From Campylobacter concisus (GTDB taxonomy: Bacteria > Campylobacterota > Campylobacteria > Campylobacterales > Campylobacteraceae), in NCBI RefSeq assembly GCF_002913045.1, contig NZ_PPAF01000035.1, positions 372,001 to 436,000 on the forward strand: a stretch of DNA of 64,000 bases, written 5' to 3'. Under the pieces are notes generated by a model. That model worked only from the letters and a program-made list of their open reading frames with translations, searched no databases and was not told where the DNA came from. Positions 1-8,299 of this stretch are shown here, piece after piece; the stretch's first letter is position 1, and the number at the start of each line of letters is the position of its first letter. The position numbers and the translations under genes were made by a program.

Positions 1-261
1 GATCTCAAGCTTTTTATAAATTTTATCTATCTTAAATTTCTTTAGCTCATCGATCCTGGCAAGGGCTGGCAGCTTCTCATAAAGCTCTTTTTCAAAAGCC
101 AAAAAGTTAGCCTCATCGCCGCTAAAATTTAGCTTCACGCCCTCATCATCGTTGTAAATTTCGCCAACAAGCTTAAATTTATCCGCTAAAGTATAGACAA
201 AAGGTCTAAAGCCCACACCTTGAACTAAGCCTTTGATCTCATATCTAAAGCTTGATCTCAA
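1..261 (-). CDS. hypF: Carbamoyltransferase HypF, N-terminal fragment (cut by window edge)
   Basis: Translating the minus strand from the window edge gives the acylphosphatase-like N-terminus of HypF, with the signature GLVQGVGFRPFVY near residues 11-23. HypF makes the cyanide ligands of the Ni-Fe hydrogenase active site from carbamoyl phosphate, working with HypE in the cytoplasm. No ATG is available. The likeliest start is a TTG at 259-261, which overlaps the end of hydE by 17 bases; two further upstream TTG codons (265-267, 277-279) are also in frame. The overlap suggests translational coupling to the hydrogenase operon. Only about 87 residues are visible, so the carbamoyltransferase and zinc-finger parts lie outside. 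The family call is firm; the exact start is not. Confidence 0.85.
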   Translation of the reverse strand, partial: MRSSFRYEIKGLVQGVGFRPFVYTLADKFKLVGEIYNDDEGVKLNFSGDEANFLAFEKELYEKLPALARIDELKKFKIDKIYKKLEI

Positions 262-1717
262 CGCCAAATCCGGGGTCAAAATTTGTTTTTATATTTGGGT
301 TTAGGTGCTTTTTTATCAAGTTGCTAACTACCTTGTTATAAAATAGATCCCCGCCTAAAGTAACATTTTTAATGCTAAATTTATCTCGTTTTTCATAGCT
401 AAAATCACTCAAAAAATGCGCTAAAGACTCGGTGCAACCAAAGCTGATATTCTTCTCTCCAGCGCCAGCAAGGATGAATGAAATGATACTTTTTACAAAC
501 TTAACCCCGTCTAAACCAAAGTCATCTTTCATCTTATAATCGATCCTAACTCCCTTTTGACCGCTAAAATCAGCTGCCATAAGAAGCAAATTCTCCCCTG
601 CTTTTTTAAAGTCATCGCATAAGCCAAGTATGCGCCCAGCTATGCAAAATAGCGAGAAAAAGCTAGCATTTGAGCTAAATTTACCGCTCGGCAGAGTATG
701 CTCGTTACTGAAGTTTTCAAGTAGCCTTTCACCACCCTCATCAGCTCTTATGAGCTCATAAATTTCTTCAAAGCTACTAAATTTTGGCAAAAATAGAAGC
801 TGCGTTTTGCTTGATTTTGAAAGCAGGCAAATTTCATCATCGCTAAATTTGCTAAATTTTAACCCCAAAGCTATATCACCAAAATTACTAAGCTCAAATT
901 CCTCATCTTTTGTATAAAAAAATGGGCTTAAAACTGCGCTACTTTCAAGCAGAGTTAGTCTTGAAAGAGCATTTTTTTGCTCCTTTACTTTAACGCTTAA
1001 AAAGCTAAAATTTTCTTTATTTAGCTGCTCACAAATGGCATAAAGAAAAAGATCGTTTGGTGCCATCACGTCAAAAAATAGCGGCGCGTCCTTATAATTT
1101 TGCCTATAAATGGCTGTCGTCTTTAGTGCTAAAAGTGGCTTTTCAAAACTAGCTAGAAATGTCAAAGCTCTATCATCGGCAATAAAAATTTTTGGTAGCT
1201 GTTTTAAATTTACAGACATCAAGAAATTTGCGTCAAAATTTACGCCAAGAGAAATTTCATATAAATTTTTATCTTGCTCTATGCAAACGCTCATACCATT
1301 TTTTAACAAATTTAGGCAGGTTTTCAGCTTGTCATTAAAATTATCAAGCGTTATCTCACCCTCAAATTTACTCTCACATAGCACGCCACTTTCATTTAAG
1401 ATAGCCTTTTCGCTAGCCAAAAATGTGCTCGCTTGAGTCGGAGTTAGACCGCCAAATTTTATCTCATTTATCTTGCTATCTTCATCAAGCTCACTTGCAG
1501 CCAAGACCTCACTGTGCTTTATGAAAAGACTAAATGGCAAGAGCGCACTTGCTTTATTTGCCACGCTCTCAAGCTCACTGGCGTCTCCACTTACCTTTAG
1601 ACAAATTTCATCTTCTTTGCACTTTAGGCTATGAGCTAGATCGCCAGCAAGCAAGCGTAAAAATGGCACTAGAAACGAAGCGTCCTTGTGGCAAGTAAAT
1701 TTAAAAGCAAGTATCAT
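245..1717 (-). CDS. hydE: HydE-like hydrogenase-associated protein
   Basis: A 490-residue protein directly after hydD, in the position of hydE of Helicobacter and Wolinella, whose product is required for hydrogen uptake in Helicobacter pylori although its reaction is not clear. It has no signal peptide and reads as cytoplasmic. The last 60 residues contain TLGGDLFYNKVV, which resembles the SGG...N motif at the C-terminus of HypF and Kae1-type carbamoyltransferases, so a HypF-related maturation role is possible (inference). It starts with ATG at 1717, overlapping the hydD stop by four bases, and runs into hypF. The assignment rests mainly on gene order, with the C-terminal motif as support. 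Confidence 0.72.
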   Translation of the reverse strand: MILAFKFTCHKDASFLVPFLRLLAGDLAHSLKCKEDEICLKVSGDASELESVANKASALLPFSLFIKHSEVLAASELDEDSKINEIKFGGLTPTQASTFLASEKAILNESGVLCESKFEGEITLDNFNDKLKTCLNLLKNGMSVCIEQDKNLYEISLGVNFDANFLMSVNLKQLPKIFIADDRALTFLASFEKPLLALKTTAIYRQNYKDAPLFFDVMAPNDLFLYAICEQLNKENFSFLSVKVKEQKNALSRLTLLESSAVLSPFFYTKDEEFELSNFGDIALGLKFSKFSDDEICLLSKSSKTQLLFLPKFSSFEEIYELIRADEGGERLLENFSNEHTLPSGKFSSNASFFSLFCIAGRILGLCDDFKKAGENLLLMAADFSGQKGVRIDYKMKDDFGLDGVKFVKSIISFILAGAGEKNISFGCTESLAHFLSDFSYEKRDKFSIKNVTLGGDLFYNKVVSNLIKKHLNPNIKTNFDPGFGVEIKL

Positions 1718-2256
1718 TTTAAACCTTTTTTAGCGTATTCATCAACGATATCATTTAGGGTGAAATTTGCTACTTTTTCACACTTAAAATCAAGCTCTTT
1801 TAAGTGATCAAGCAGCGTTTTTTCTAAAATATTAGAAGCGTTTATAACCTCATCTGAGAGGCTAAAATTTGATGATTCTATGCGGCTAGGCACGATGCCT
1901 AAAATTTTAGTCGTAGGTCTATCGCCTGCAAGCTCCATTAGATGAAGGGTCTGGAGCATCTCGATCTCATGAGCCGAGCCGTCCCAGCTGATAAAATTTG
2001 GTACATTTAGAAAATCAAAAAAATAAACATCGCCCACGCTTGCGCCATTTGCGCTAATGCAATCAACGACGATAAGATAGTCAAATTCGCTTATTATGTG
2101 AGTTAGGGCGAGGGCTAAAGTGCCCCCGTCCATTAATGTAAGCTCGTTTTTAGAACTTGTAAATTTATAGTTTTTAGCCATCAAATTTACAAAATGAACA
2201 CCTATACCCTCATCGGCAAACATCACGTTGCCGATACCAAGAACCAGCACTCTCAT
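1714..2256 (-). CDS. hydD: Hydrogenase maturation endopeptidase HydD (HybD/HyaD family)
   Basis: This 180-residue protein has the fold signature of the Ni-Fe hydrogenase C-terminal proteases: GIGNVMFADEGIG at the N-terminus, then Glu16, Asp65 and His96, matching the three nickel ligands of E. coli HybD (Glu16, Asp62, His93). It should cleave the C-terminal tail of HydB after nickel insertion, in the cytoplasm. It starts at the last base of hydC (2256) and overlaps hydE by four bases, so the genes are translationally coupled. The length is normal for the family, and the target site is visible in HydB at residue 554. Confidence 0.93.
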   Translation of the reverse strand: MRVLVLGIGNVMFADEGIGVHFVNLMAKNYKFTSSKNELTLMDGGTLALALTHIISEFDYLIVVDCISANGASVGDVYFFDFLNVPNFISWDGSAHEIEMLQTLHLMELAGDRPTTKILGIVPSRIESSNFSLSDEVINASNILEKTLLDHLKELDFKCEKVANFTLNDIVDEYAKKGLK

Positions 2257-2936
2257 CAGTGTTCTTTTACAAATTTATAGCCACTAACGATGGCGTCCAT
2301 TGCTCCATTTTTACCTTTAACAGCGTTAAATACCGCCATATAAACATGAATCGGCACAAATATCATAATGACCCACATACAAATTCTATGTATCGTTCTA
2401 ACATTTGCTAGTCCGCCCATAAGCTCTTCAAAAAACCTAGCTGGCTCATAAAGCGCTCCGCCAAGTCCCTCATGATAAACATGAACATAAAGCACAAGAC
2501 CGCTTAGGCAAATAAGAGTCAAAACAAGATAAAAGAAAAAGTATGAGGCAAACTGCAAAGGATTATAAACGCCCCTTAAATGCGGATGTGGCCCCATAAA
2601 AAGATAATACTTAATCTGTGCGATCCAAATTTTTGGATTTAGAAAATCAACCACGCTCATCCACTCTTTTTTGCTATGTTTATCAAAGACAAATAGATAA
2701 AATTTAAAGATAAACGCCGCTATTAGCACAAAGCCAGCGATCTGGTGAGTCATACGCCACTTTGCTTGCATAAAATTTGTAGGCTCGCTCGTGATCTCTG
2801 GACTCACAAAAACGTATGAGATATAGTAGCCGCTCACAACTAAAAGTGTGATCGCTGCAAATCTAATCCAGTGTGTCAGCCTAACGCCGATGGAGAATTC
2901 GTATTCGCTGATCCTGTCAGCATTTTTATGTGACAT
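2256..2936 (-). CDS. hydC: Ni-Fe hydrogenase b-type cytochrome subunit HydC
   Basis: A 226-residue membrane protein with four predicted hydrophobic helices (roughly residues 23-45, 65-85, 125-150 and 185-205). It has histidines suited to bind two b haems: His22 in RLTHWIRF, one in MTHQIAGF, one in YVHVYHEG, and the pair in TIHRICMW and PIHVYMAV. It anchors the HydAB dimer to the cytoplasmic membrane and passes electrons from hydrogen to menaquinone. It lies nine bases after hydB in the same operon. The family assignment (HyaC/HydC cytochrome b) is clear from the haem-histidine spacing and the context. Confidence 0.93.
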   Translation of the reverse strand: MSHKNADRISEYEFSIGVRLTHWIRFAAITLLVVSGYYISYVFVSPEITSEPTNFMQAKWRMTHQIAGFVLIAAFIFKFYLFVFDKHSKKEWMSVVDFLNPKIWIAQIKYYLFMGPHPHLRGVYNPLQFASYFFFYLVLTLICLSGLVLYVHVYHEGLGGALYEPARFFEELMGGLANVRTIHRICMWVIMIFVPIHVYMAVFNAVKGKNGAMDAIVSGYKFVKEH

Positions 2937-2945
2937 ATTCTCTCC

Positions 2946-4664
2946 TTACAAATTTGGATTTATCTTATAAGTACTCAAATCATTTCCCTTCGTATCCATA
3001 ACATGCACAGCACACGCGATGCAAGGATCGTAAGAGTGAATTTTTCGTATTATCTCAAGTGGTTTTGAAAGATCAGCGATCTTTAAACCAACTAAGCACG
3101 CTTCGTAGCTTCCCATTTGATTTTGTGCGTCTTTTGGAGAGGCATTCCATGTGCTTGGCACGACTGCTTGCCAGTTTGTGATAACACCATCTTTTATGCG
3201 GCACCAGTGGCTAAGCGCACCCCTTGGAGCATTGCCTTGAAAATTTCCTTTGTACTCTTTTTTGTTATCGATTACATATTTTGCGCAAGTCTCTTGATCT
3301 GATTTTAAATTTTCTACCAAGGCATTAAATGCATCCATTGTATGCTCTGCAACTACTTTTGCCTCAAGCATACGAGTAGCGGTTCTGCCTAGAGTTGAGA
3401 AAACTGCACTTAATGGCAAGCCACTCTTTGCTAAAAATTCGTCAACTACTTTTTTAACTCTCTCGTTGCCTCTAGCGTAGTTTATAACGATACTTGCTAT
3501 TGGACCTACTTGCATAGGCATGCCATCATATCTTGGTGCTTTAATCCAGCTATATTTACCTTTTGTATCAAAAAGCTTACTATGAGCTAGTTTGCCCTCG
3601 GCGTCTATGCTCTCGCCGTCAATAAGGCCTGTGTAGTTTGCCTCAGTCTCGCCATCATATGGATGAAGCGCTTTGTCATTTTTATACCAAGCTCTTGTCG
3701 CCTCTTCTGTGATCTTGTCTTCGTCTATGTCATAAACCTTGCTAAGATCGCCATTTAAGATATAGCCACCTTTAAATAGATGGTCATTTTTGCCAATCAA
3801 AAACTCATCATAGCAGAATAAATTTGCCACACCAGCATCGTTTAGAACGCTTGGCTCATTACCATAGGCTTTAGCCGCCATCAAGATATCTGGATAGTAA
3901 GCTCTATCAACAAATTCTTTGATCTCGGCAAATTTGCTCATATATTCGCCCATTCTAGCTGGATCCATAAGGTCCATCACGCAAGTCACGCCGCCAACTG
4001 TTAGGCTTTGTGGATGTGGGTTTTTCGCGCCAAAGATCGCCATCATCTGAGCTGCTGTTCTTTGAATTCTAAGGCACTCTAAGTAATGTGAGAGGACGAT
4101 TAAATTTTGCTCTGGCGTAAATTTATATGTGCTATGTCCCCAGTATGCGTTGGCAAATGGTCCAAGATTGCCCTTTTTAACAAAGGCTTCAACCCTCTCT
4201 TTTACCTCTTTTAGCTTGTCAGCTCCTGTGGCAAATGGCAAATCAGTGTATTTAAACGCCTCTTCGCTAGCTTTATGCACATCTGCGCTCAGTGCGGAGA
4301 CCACGTCTGCCCAGTCCATGCCGTGGAGCTGATAAAAGTGCACGATGTGATCGTGAAGATATAAAGCTGCGTTCATAAGCGTTCTAGTTAGCTCTGCATT
4401 TAACGGAGGCTTGATACCAAGAGCATTTTCAACTGCGATGATACCTGCTCGGTAGTGTGAGTATGTACAAACGCCACAAATTCTTTGCATAAAAAAGCCA
4501 GCATCTCTTGGATCTCTGCCTTTTACGATCTGCTCTAAACCACGCCAAAGAGTTGAGCCAGAATACGCCTCTTTTACGACATTATTTTCATCTACAACAA
4601 CTTCTATTCTTAAGTGTCCCTCGATACGTGTTATAGGGTCTATTACTATTCTTTTTTCACTCAT
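2946..4664 (-). CDS. hydB: Quinone-reactive Ni-Fe hydrogenase large subunit HydB
   Basis: The 572-residue large subunit carries both nickel-binding motifs: RICGVC (Cys63, Cys66) near the N-terminus and DPCIACAVH (Cys548, Cys551, His554) near the C-terminus. The 18 residues after His554 (VMDTKG... to the end) are the extension expected to be removed by the HydD protease after nickel insertion. With HydA it forms the periplasm-facing hydrogenase that oxidises hydrogen. It has no signal peptide of its own and is expected to be carried out by the Tat signal of HydA. It follows hydA by nine bases and starts with ATG at 4664. No key residue is missing. Confidence 0.97.
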   Translation of the reverse strand: MSEKRIVIDPITRIEGHLRIEVVVDENNVVKEAYSGSTLWRGLEQIVKGRDPRDAGFFMQRICGVCTYSHYRAGIIAVENALGIKPPLNAELTRTLMNAALYLHDHIVHFYQLHGMDWADVVSALSADVHKASEEAFKYTDLPFATGADKLKEVKERVEAFVKKGNLGPFANAYWGHSTYKFTPEQNLIVLSHYLECLRIQRTAAQMMAIFGAKNPHPQSLTVGGVTCVMDLMDPARMGEYMSKFAEIKEFVDRAYYPDILMAAKAYGNEPSVLNDAGVANLFCYDEFLIGKNDHLFKGGYILNGDLSKVYDIDEDKITEEATRAWYKNDKALHPYDGETEANYTGLIDGESIDAEGKLAHSKLFDTKGKYSWIKAPRYDGMPMQVGPIASIVINYARGNERVKKVVDEFLAKSGLPLSAVFSTLGRTATRMLEAKVVAEHTMDAFNALVENLKSDQETCAKYVIDNKKEYKGNFQGNAPRGALSHWCRIKDGVITNWQAVVPSTWNASPKDAQNQMGSYEACLVGLKIADLSKPLEIIRKIHSYDPCIACAVHVMDTKGNDLSTYKINPNL

Positions 4665-4673
4665 TTTTTCGCC

Positions 4674-5819
4674 TTATTCTTTATCTTTACTCATAGAAGC
4701 TATAACAGCGTGAGCTGCTATACCAATGCCGGTAAGAGCTAAAATTCCGATGCCAACTTTATCGCTGACGTTATCAGCTCCAAGACCTAAAACAGTATCA
4801 AAGAGTCTATCTGCCATAGGCTCTTCAAATGGTCCCATCGTATCCCAAAAGTCTGGCTCTGAGCAGCCTATACAGCCGTGTCCCGCTTGAACTGGCCATG
4901 ATGTGTGCTGGTTAAATCTCTCGCGTGAGCAGTTATTAAATGTATATGGACCTTTGCAACCTACTTTGTATAAGCAGTAGCCATTTTTTGCACCTTCATC
5001 GCCGAAGTTTTGGACAAACTCGCCAGCGTCAAAGTGACCACGTCTTTCGCAAAGATCGTGAATTCTTAAGCCATAAGCCCATTTTGGCCTATTATAAACA
5101 TCAAGCGCTGGAAGTGTGCCAAAAAGTAAGAAGTGAAGCACGTTGCCAACGATATTTTTCTCACTTGGTGGACAGCCCGCAACATTAATAACTGGCTTAT
5201 CAGTGACCTTTGAAAGTCCTACTGAATTTGATGGATTTGGCCTTGCAGCTTGAATGCCACCAAAGCTAGAACAGGTGCCGATCGCAAAGATAGCAGCTGC
5301 ATCTTTTGAAGCATTTACAGCATGAGTTTTACCTGTTGTGCCATGAGGTCCAACTGTTAGGAAATTTTCAGTCGCACCAGTTGGAATACCTCCCTCAACT
5401 AGTAGGATGTATCTGCCTTTATACTTTTCAATAGCACTTTCTAAATTTTCTTCAGCCTGCCAACCAGAAGCTGCCATGATAGTTTCGTGGTATTCAAGGC
5501 TTATGTAGTCAAATATAAGACTATCTATACTTGGAGCATCGGTTCTTAGTAAGCTCTCGCTACAGCCTGTGCATTCTGCCATATGAAGCCATATCACAGG
5601 AAGCCTATCGCTAAGCTCAGCAGCACGAGCAACCATCGGTGTCATCGCACTTGGTAGAGCCATAAAAGCTGTCATCGCACCAGCCCACTTCATAAAATCA
5701 CGCCTCGTAAAGCCCTTCTCTTTTAAAAGCTGCGCAATACTCGAGTCGCTTTTCATCTTAGGCAACGCACTAAGCTCACTTAAGCGTCTATCTATCTTTT
5801 GACACAAGTCATTATTCAT
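4674..5819 (-). CDS. hydA: Quinone-reactive Ni-Fe hydrogenase small subunit HydA
   Basis: A 381-residue iron-sulphur subunit with a long twin-arginine signal: TRRDFMKW with Arg39-Arg40, followed by a hydrophobic stretch ending near ARAAEL. Cluster ligands are visible in ECTGCSES, GTCSSFGG and GCPPSEKN (proximal) and in the downstream run HDLCERRGHF, NGYCLYKVGCKG, NNCSRERF and HGCIGCSEPD (distal and medial). A C-terminal hydrophobic helix (about 355-375) anchors it in the membrane. It is the first gene of the operon, with a strong AAAGGAG ribosome-binding site just before the ATG and an unusually long 335-base AT-rich region upstream. Confidence 0.97.
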   Translation of the reverse strand: MNNDLCQKIDRRLSELSALPKMKSDSSIAQLLKEKGFTRRDFMKWAGAMTAFMALPSAMTPMVARAAELSDRLPVIWLHMAECTGCSESLLRTDAPSIDSLIFDYISLEYHETIMAASGWQAEENLESAIEKYKGRYILLVEGGIPTGATENFLTVGPHGTTGKTHAVNASKDAAAIFAIGTCSSFGGIQAARPNPSNSVGLSKVTDKPVINVAGCPPSEKNIVGNVLHFLLFGTLPALDVYNRPKWAYGLRIHDLCERRGHFDAGEFVQNFGDEGAKNGYCLYKVGCKGPYTFNNCSRERFNQHTSWPVQAGHGCIGCSEPDFWDTMGPFEEPMADRLFDTVLGLGADNVSDKVGIGILALTGIGIAAHAVIASMSKDKE

Positions 5820-5953
5820 ATAAGCTCCTTTGCTTGAAAATTTTACTTTTGTTAATAATATCTTTGTTTAAAGAAGCAAAAAATTATTTTATAAAATTAA
5901 TATTTATAATTAAATAAATTTTAACTAAAAAATCTAAAATCCCCTTTTTGCGA

Positions 5954-5970
5954 TATATTTTCAAAATATA
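5954..5970. promoter_or_regulatory. Candidate operator: perfect palindrome upstream of hydA
   Basis: TATATTTT-C-AAAATATA is a perfect inverted repeat of two 8-base arms. It lies 135-151 bases before the hydA start codon. The dyad could bind a dimeric regulator of hydrogenase expression, but in such AT-rich DNA a chance palindrome is quite possible. Confidence 0.25.
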
Positions 5971-6110
5971 AAAAATAATATTTTGAGGAATTTTATTTTG
6001 TTTTGATAAATTTTCAATATTTTAAGTATATTATTCTGAAAATAAATATCAACTATAATTTTTAAAAATTTAGCATATTTAAGGCGAGAGAAATTTTTGA
6101 GATATAAATT

Positions 6111-6148
6111 TTTAAAAGCCCAAATTGATTAAATTTTAGGCTTTTAAA
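6111..6148 (-). terminator. Hairpin terminator after flgH
   Basis: The arms TTTAAAAGCC (6111-6120) and GGCTTTTAAA (6139-6148) pair perfectly over 10 bp around an 18-base AT loop, just downstream of the flgH stop on the minus strand. The tail is AT-rich rather than a clean T-run, so efficiency is uncertain. Confidence 0.5.
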
Positions 6149-6154
6149 GTTGCA

Positions 6155-6862
6155 TTAAAATGGCCAGATAGCTTCCATAAGCCTTGTACCCCAAGGTTTT
6201 TTGGTAGATTTGTCTAGCTCGCCCTCTGTTTTATACAAAATTTTGGCATCAGCTATGTATTTTGAGTCAATTTCGTTGTTTTGTGAGATGTCGTAAGGTC
6301 TGATGACACCACTTACTTGCATGATCTGCTTTTCACCATTTATAAGTAGCTCGCGACTACCCTCGATGAAGTAATTGCCATTATTTAGGATTTTTATAAT
6401 CCTAGCTGAAATGGTTGCGGTAAATTTCTCGCTTCTATTACTCGTGCCACTTCCTGTAAATTTGTTTCCACCACCTGCTTTAAAGCCGATGTCGCCGTAT
6501 TTGTTTAGATTATCAGCTATATTTGAAAGTGGAGCGGCTCCAGCCGTAAATACACCGCCACCAAGCGAGATAGTGCTATCTTTGTTGGTACTTTTGCTAC
6601 CAGTTGAAGTTTGGCTTGCATTTTCTGAGATAACGATAGTCACGATATCATTTACATTCATAGCCTTTCTGTCTGAAAAAAGAGGATTTTCGCCCTTTCC
6701 AAAGAGGCTGCCAGCATTGCTTTGTCCGGTGCCACTATCTTTTGAAGGGAGTTGCTCGACATAAACCGGGGGTTTCATATTGATATGAGGATCAGCGCTT
6801 GGTGTGCAACCAGTGCAAATAATGCCCGCAGATAAGACGAGCCAAATCGTTTTATGGTTCAT
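6155..6862 (-). CDS. flgH: Flagellar L-ring lipoprotein FlgH
   Basis: A 235-residue protein beginning with a lipoprotein signal peptide that ends in a lipobox-like CTGC (Cys19 as lipidation site). The conserved FlgH core follows: NPLFSDRKAMNVNDIVTIVI around residues 58-78, and GNYFIEGSRELLINGEKQ and VSGVIRPYDI near 160-190. FlgH forms the L-ring in the outer membrane around the flagellar rod. It is a single-gene unit away from other flg genes, with a sigma54-type promoter 40 bases upstream and a hairpin downstream. It diverges from pta. Confidence 0.95.
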   Translation of the reverse strand: MNHKTIWLVLSAGIICTGCTPSADPHINMKPPVYVEQLPSKDSGTGQSNAGSLFGKGENPLFSDRKAMNVNDIVTIVISENASQTSTGSKSTNKDSTISLGGGVFTAGAAPLSNIADNLNKYGDIGFKAGGGNKFTGSGTSNRSEKFTATISARIIKILNNGNYFIEGSRELLINGEKQIMQVSGVIRPYDISQNNEIDSKYIADAKILYKTEGELDKSTKKPWGTRLMEAIWPF

Positions 6863-6892
6863 AAAAAATGCCTTAAAATAAGTATCTTTGTG

Positions 6893-6899
6893 CTAAAAT
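6893..6899 (+). promoter_or_regulatory. Probable sigma70 extended -10 box of pta-ackA
   Basis: TGCTAAAAT, with the hexamer TAAAAT at 6894-6899, fits the Campylobacter extended -10 pattern and lies 31 bases before the pta ATG. It sits directly next to the minus-strand flgH sigma54 element, so the two divergent promoters overlap. Confidence 0.45.
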
Positions 6900-6919
6900 T
6901 AAGCAATTTAAGTTCCTAA
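6899..6919 (-). promoter_or_regulatory. Sigma54 promoter of flgH
   Basis: On the minus strand TTAGGAACTTAAATTGCTT has the invariant GG (6915-6916) and GC (6903-6904) exactly ten bases apart. It fits the Campylobacter RpoN consensus GGAA-N6-TTGCTT. The predicted transcript would start near 6891, about 29 bases before the flgH ATG. This agrees with rod and hook genes being RpoN class genes in Campylobacter. Confidence 0.85.
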
Positions 6920-6930
6920 AAAGGTCGCAA

Positions 6931-8298
6931 ATGAAAAGTTGTTACGTTTTTACAGACAAAAATTTAGCACATCTGCAAGAAATTATAGCTACAAAATTCA
7001 AAAAAGTTGAGATTTTTAAGATAATCCCAGATGAAAACGATAAAAATAACTTAATAAATTCAAATGAAAAAGAATTTTTTCTAAAATTTATAGATAAATT
7101 TGAAGAGTTAAAAGCCAAAAGCGACTTTGTCATAGTCCTTGGCTGTGAGAGCTTTAGTGTCTTTGGCAAAAGCGAGCTAAATTTAAAGCTAGCTAGAAAT
7201 TTAAACGCACCAGTTTTTGATGAAAACGCAAGCGAGCTAAAAGCGCTAAATCCAAACTCAAAGCTTCTAATCACCGATAAGATAGATGAAATTTTAAACT
7301 ATAAAGCAGATATCATCACGCCATTTAAATTTCAAAGCTTGCTTCTAAAAAGAGCTAAAGTTGCAAACAAAACCGTTGTTTTACCAGAGAGCGACGATGA
7401 GAGAATTTTAAAAGCAGCTCACATCGTGCTAGAAAAAGGTGCAGCAAATATAATATTGCTAGGACTTGAAGATGAAATTTCAAAAAAAGCGACCGCTTTG
7501 GGGCTAAATTTAAGCAAAGCCAAAGTGATCAATCCAGAACAAAATGAGCTGACAGACGAATTTGCAAAGAAAATTTATGAGCTAAGAAAGCACAAAGGCG
7601 TGGACGAAGTCAAGGCAAACGCACTTGCTAAAGATAAAATTTACTTTGCTACGATGCTAATTCATGAAGGCATAGCCGATGCCTTGGTAAGTGGCGCTAC
7701 GATGAGCACGGCTGATACGATCCGCCCAGCCTTGCAGATAATAAAAACAAAGCCAAATGTAAGTGTGGTAAGTGGGGCATTTTTCATGGCACTTGAAGAG
7801 GAAATTTTACTCTTTGCAGACTGTGCTGTCACGCCAAATCCAAGCGCAGATGAACTTGCTAGCATCACGCTAAGTAGTGCTCAAACAGCAAGCGCCTTTG
7901 GCCTTAACCCAAAGATTGCTATGCTGAGCTACTCTACGGCTGATAGTGGCAGTGGGGCTGATGTGGAATTTATAAAAGAAGCTGCCAAAAAGGCGAGCGA
8001 GCTTGATGCAAATTTAAAGATCGCAGCGCCAATTCAGTTTGACGCAGCAGTTGATCTAAGCGTGGCTAGTAAAAAGATGCCAAACTCAGAGGTTGCTGGG
8101 CATGCAAATGTCTTTATCTTTCCAAATTTAAACTGCGGAAACATCTGCTATAAAGCGGTTCAGCGAAGCGCAAACGCTCTAGCCGTGGGTCCGATACTTC
8201 AAGGGCTAAAAAAGCCAGTTAATGACCTAAGCCGCGGTTGCCTCGTTGAAGACGTGGTAAATACTATCTTAATCAGCGCCATACAAGCAGGAGAATAA
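6931..8298 (+). CDS. pta: Phosphate acetyltransferase
   Basis: A 455-residue enzyme that interconverts acetyl-CoA and acetyl phosphate. The C-terminal part (about 130-450) is the PTA_PTB catalytic domain, with [15 protein letters not shown] at its start, [15 protein letters not shown] in the middle and [15 protein letters not shown] near the end. The first 125 residues form a smaller domain without the P-loop of the 700-residue enterobacterial Pta, so the length falls between the Bacillus (about 320) and E. coli forms, as in other Campylobacter. The ATG has an AAAAAGG ribosome-binding site. ackA follows after a single base. Confidence 0.95.
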   Translation: MKSCYVFTDKNLAHLQEIIATKFKKVEIFKIIPDENDKNNLINSNEKEFFLKFIDKFEELKAKSDFVIVLGCESFSVFGKSELNLKLARNLNAPVFDENASELKALNPNSKLLITDKIDEILNYKADIITPFKFQSLLLKRAKVANKTVVLPESDDERILKAAHIVLEKGAANIILLGLEDEISKKATALGLNLSKAKVINPEQNELTDEFAKKIYELRKHKGVDEVKANALAKDKIYFATMLIHEGIADALVSGATMSTADTIRPALQIIKTKPNVSVVSGAFFMALEEEILLFADCAVTPNPSADELASITLSSAQTASAFGLNPKIAMLSYSTADSGSGADVEFIKEAAKKASELDANLKIAAPIQFDAAVDLSVASKKMPNSEVAGHANVFIFPNLNCGNICYKAVQRSANALAVGPILQGLKKPVNDLSRGCLVEDVVNTILISAIQAGE

Positions 8299-8299
8299 T

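Larger units (their letters stand above)
5820..6154. other. 335-base AT-rich intergenic region upstream of hydA
   Basis: No open frame of useful length is seen on either strand. The region must hold the hydA promoter (minus) and the end of the flgH transcript. It is almost pure A and T. It contains a perfect 8-bp inverted repeat with a one-base centre, TATATTTT-C-AAAATATA at 5954-5970, about 135 bases before the hydA start, and the flgH terminator hairpin at 6111-6148. The hydA -10 box could not be placed with confidence because many AT-rich hexamers compete. Confidence 0.6.

Noticed and set aside
5954-5970. NikR operator at the hydA palindrome
   Set aside because: The arms do not match the TATTATT-type half-sites with long spacer known for Helicobacter NikR, so only an unspecified candidate operator is reported.
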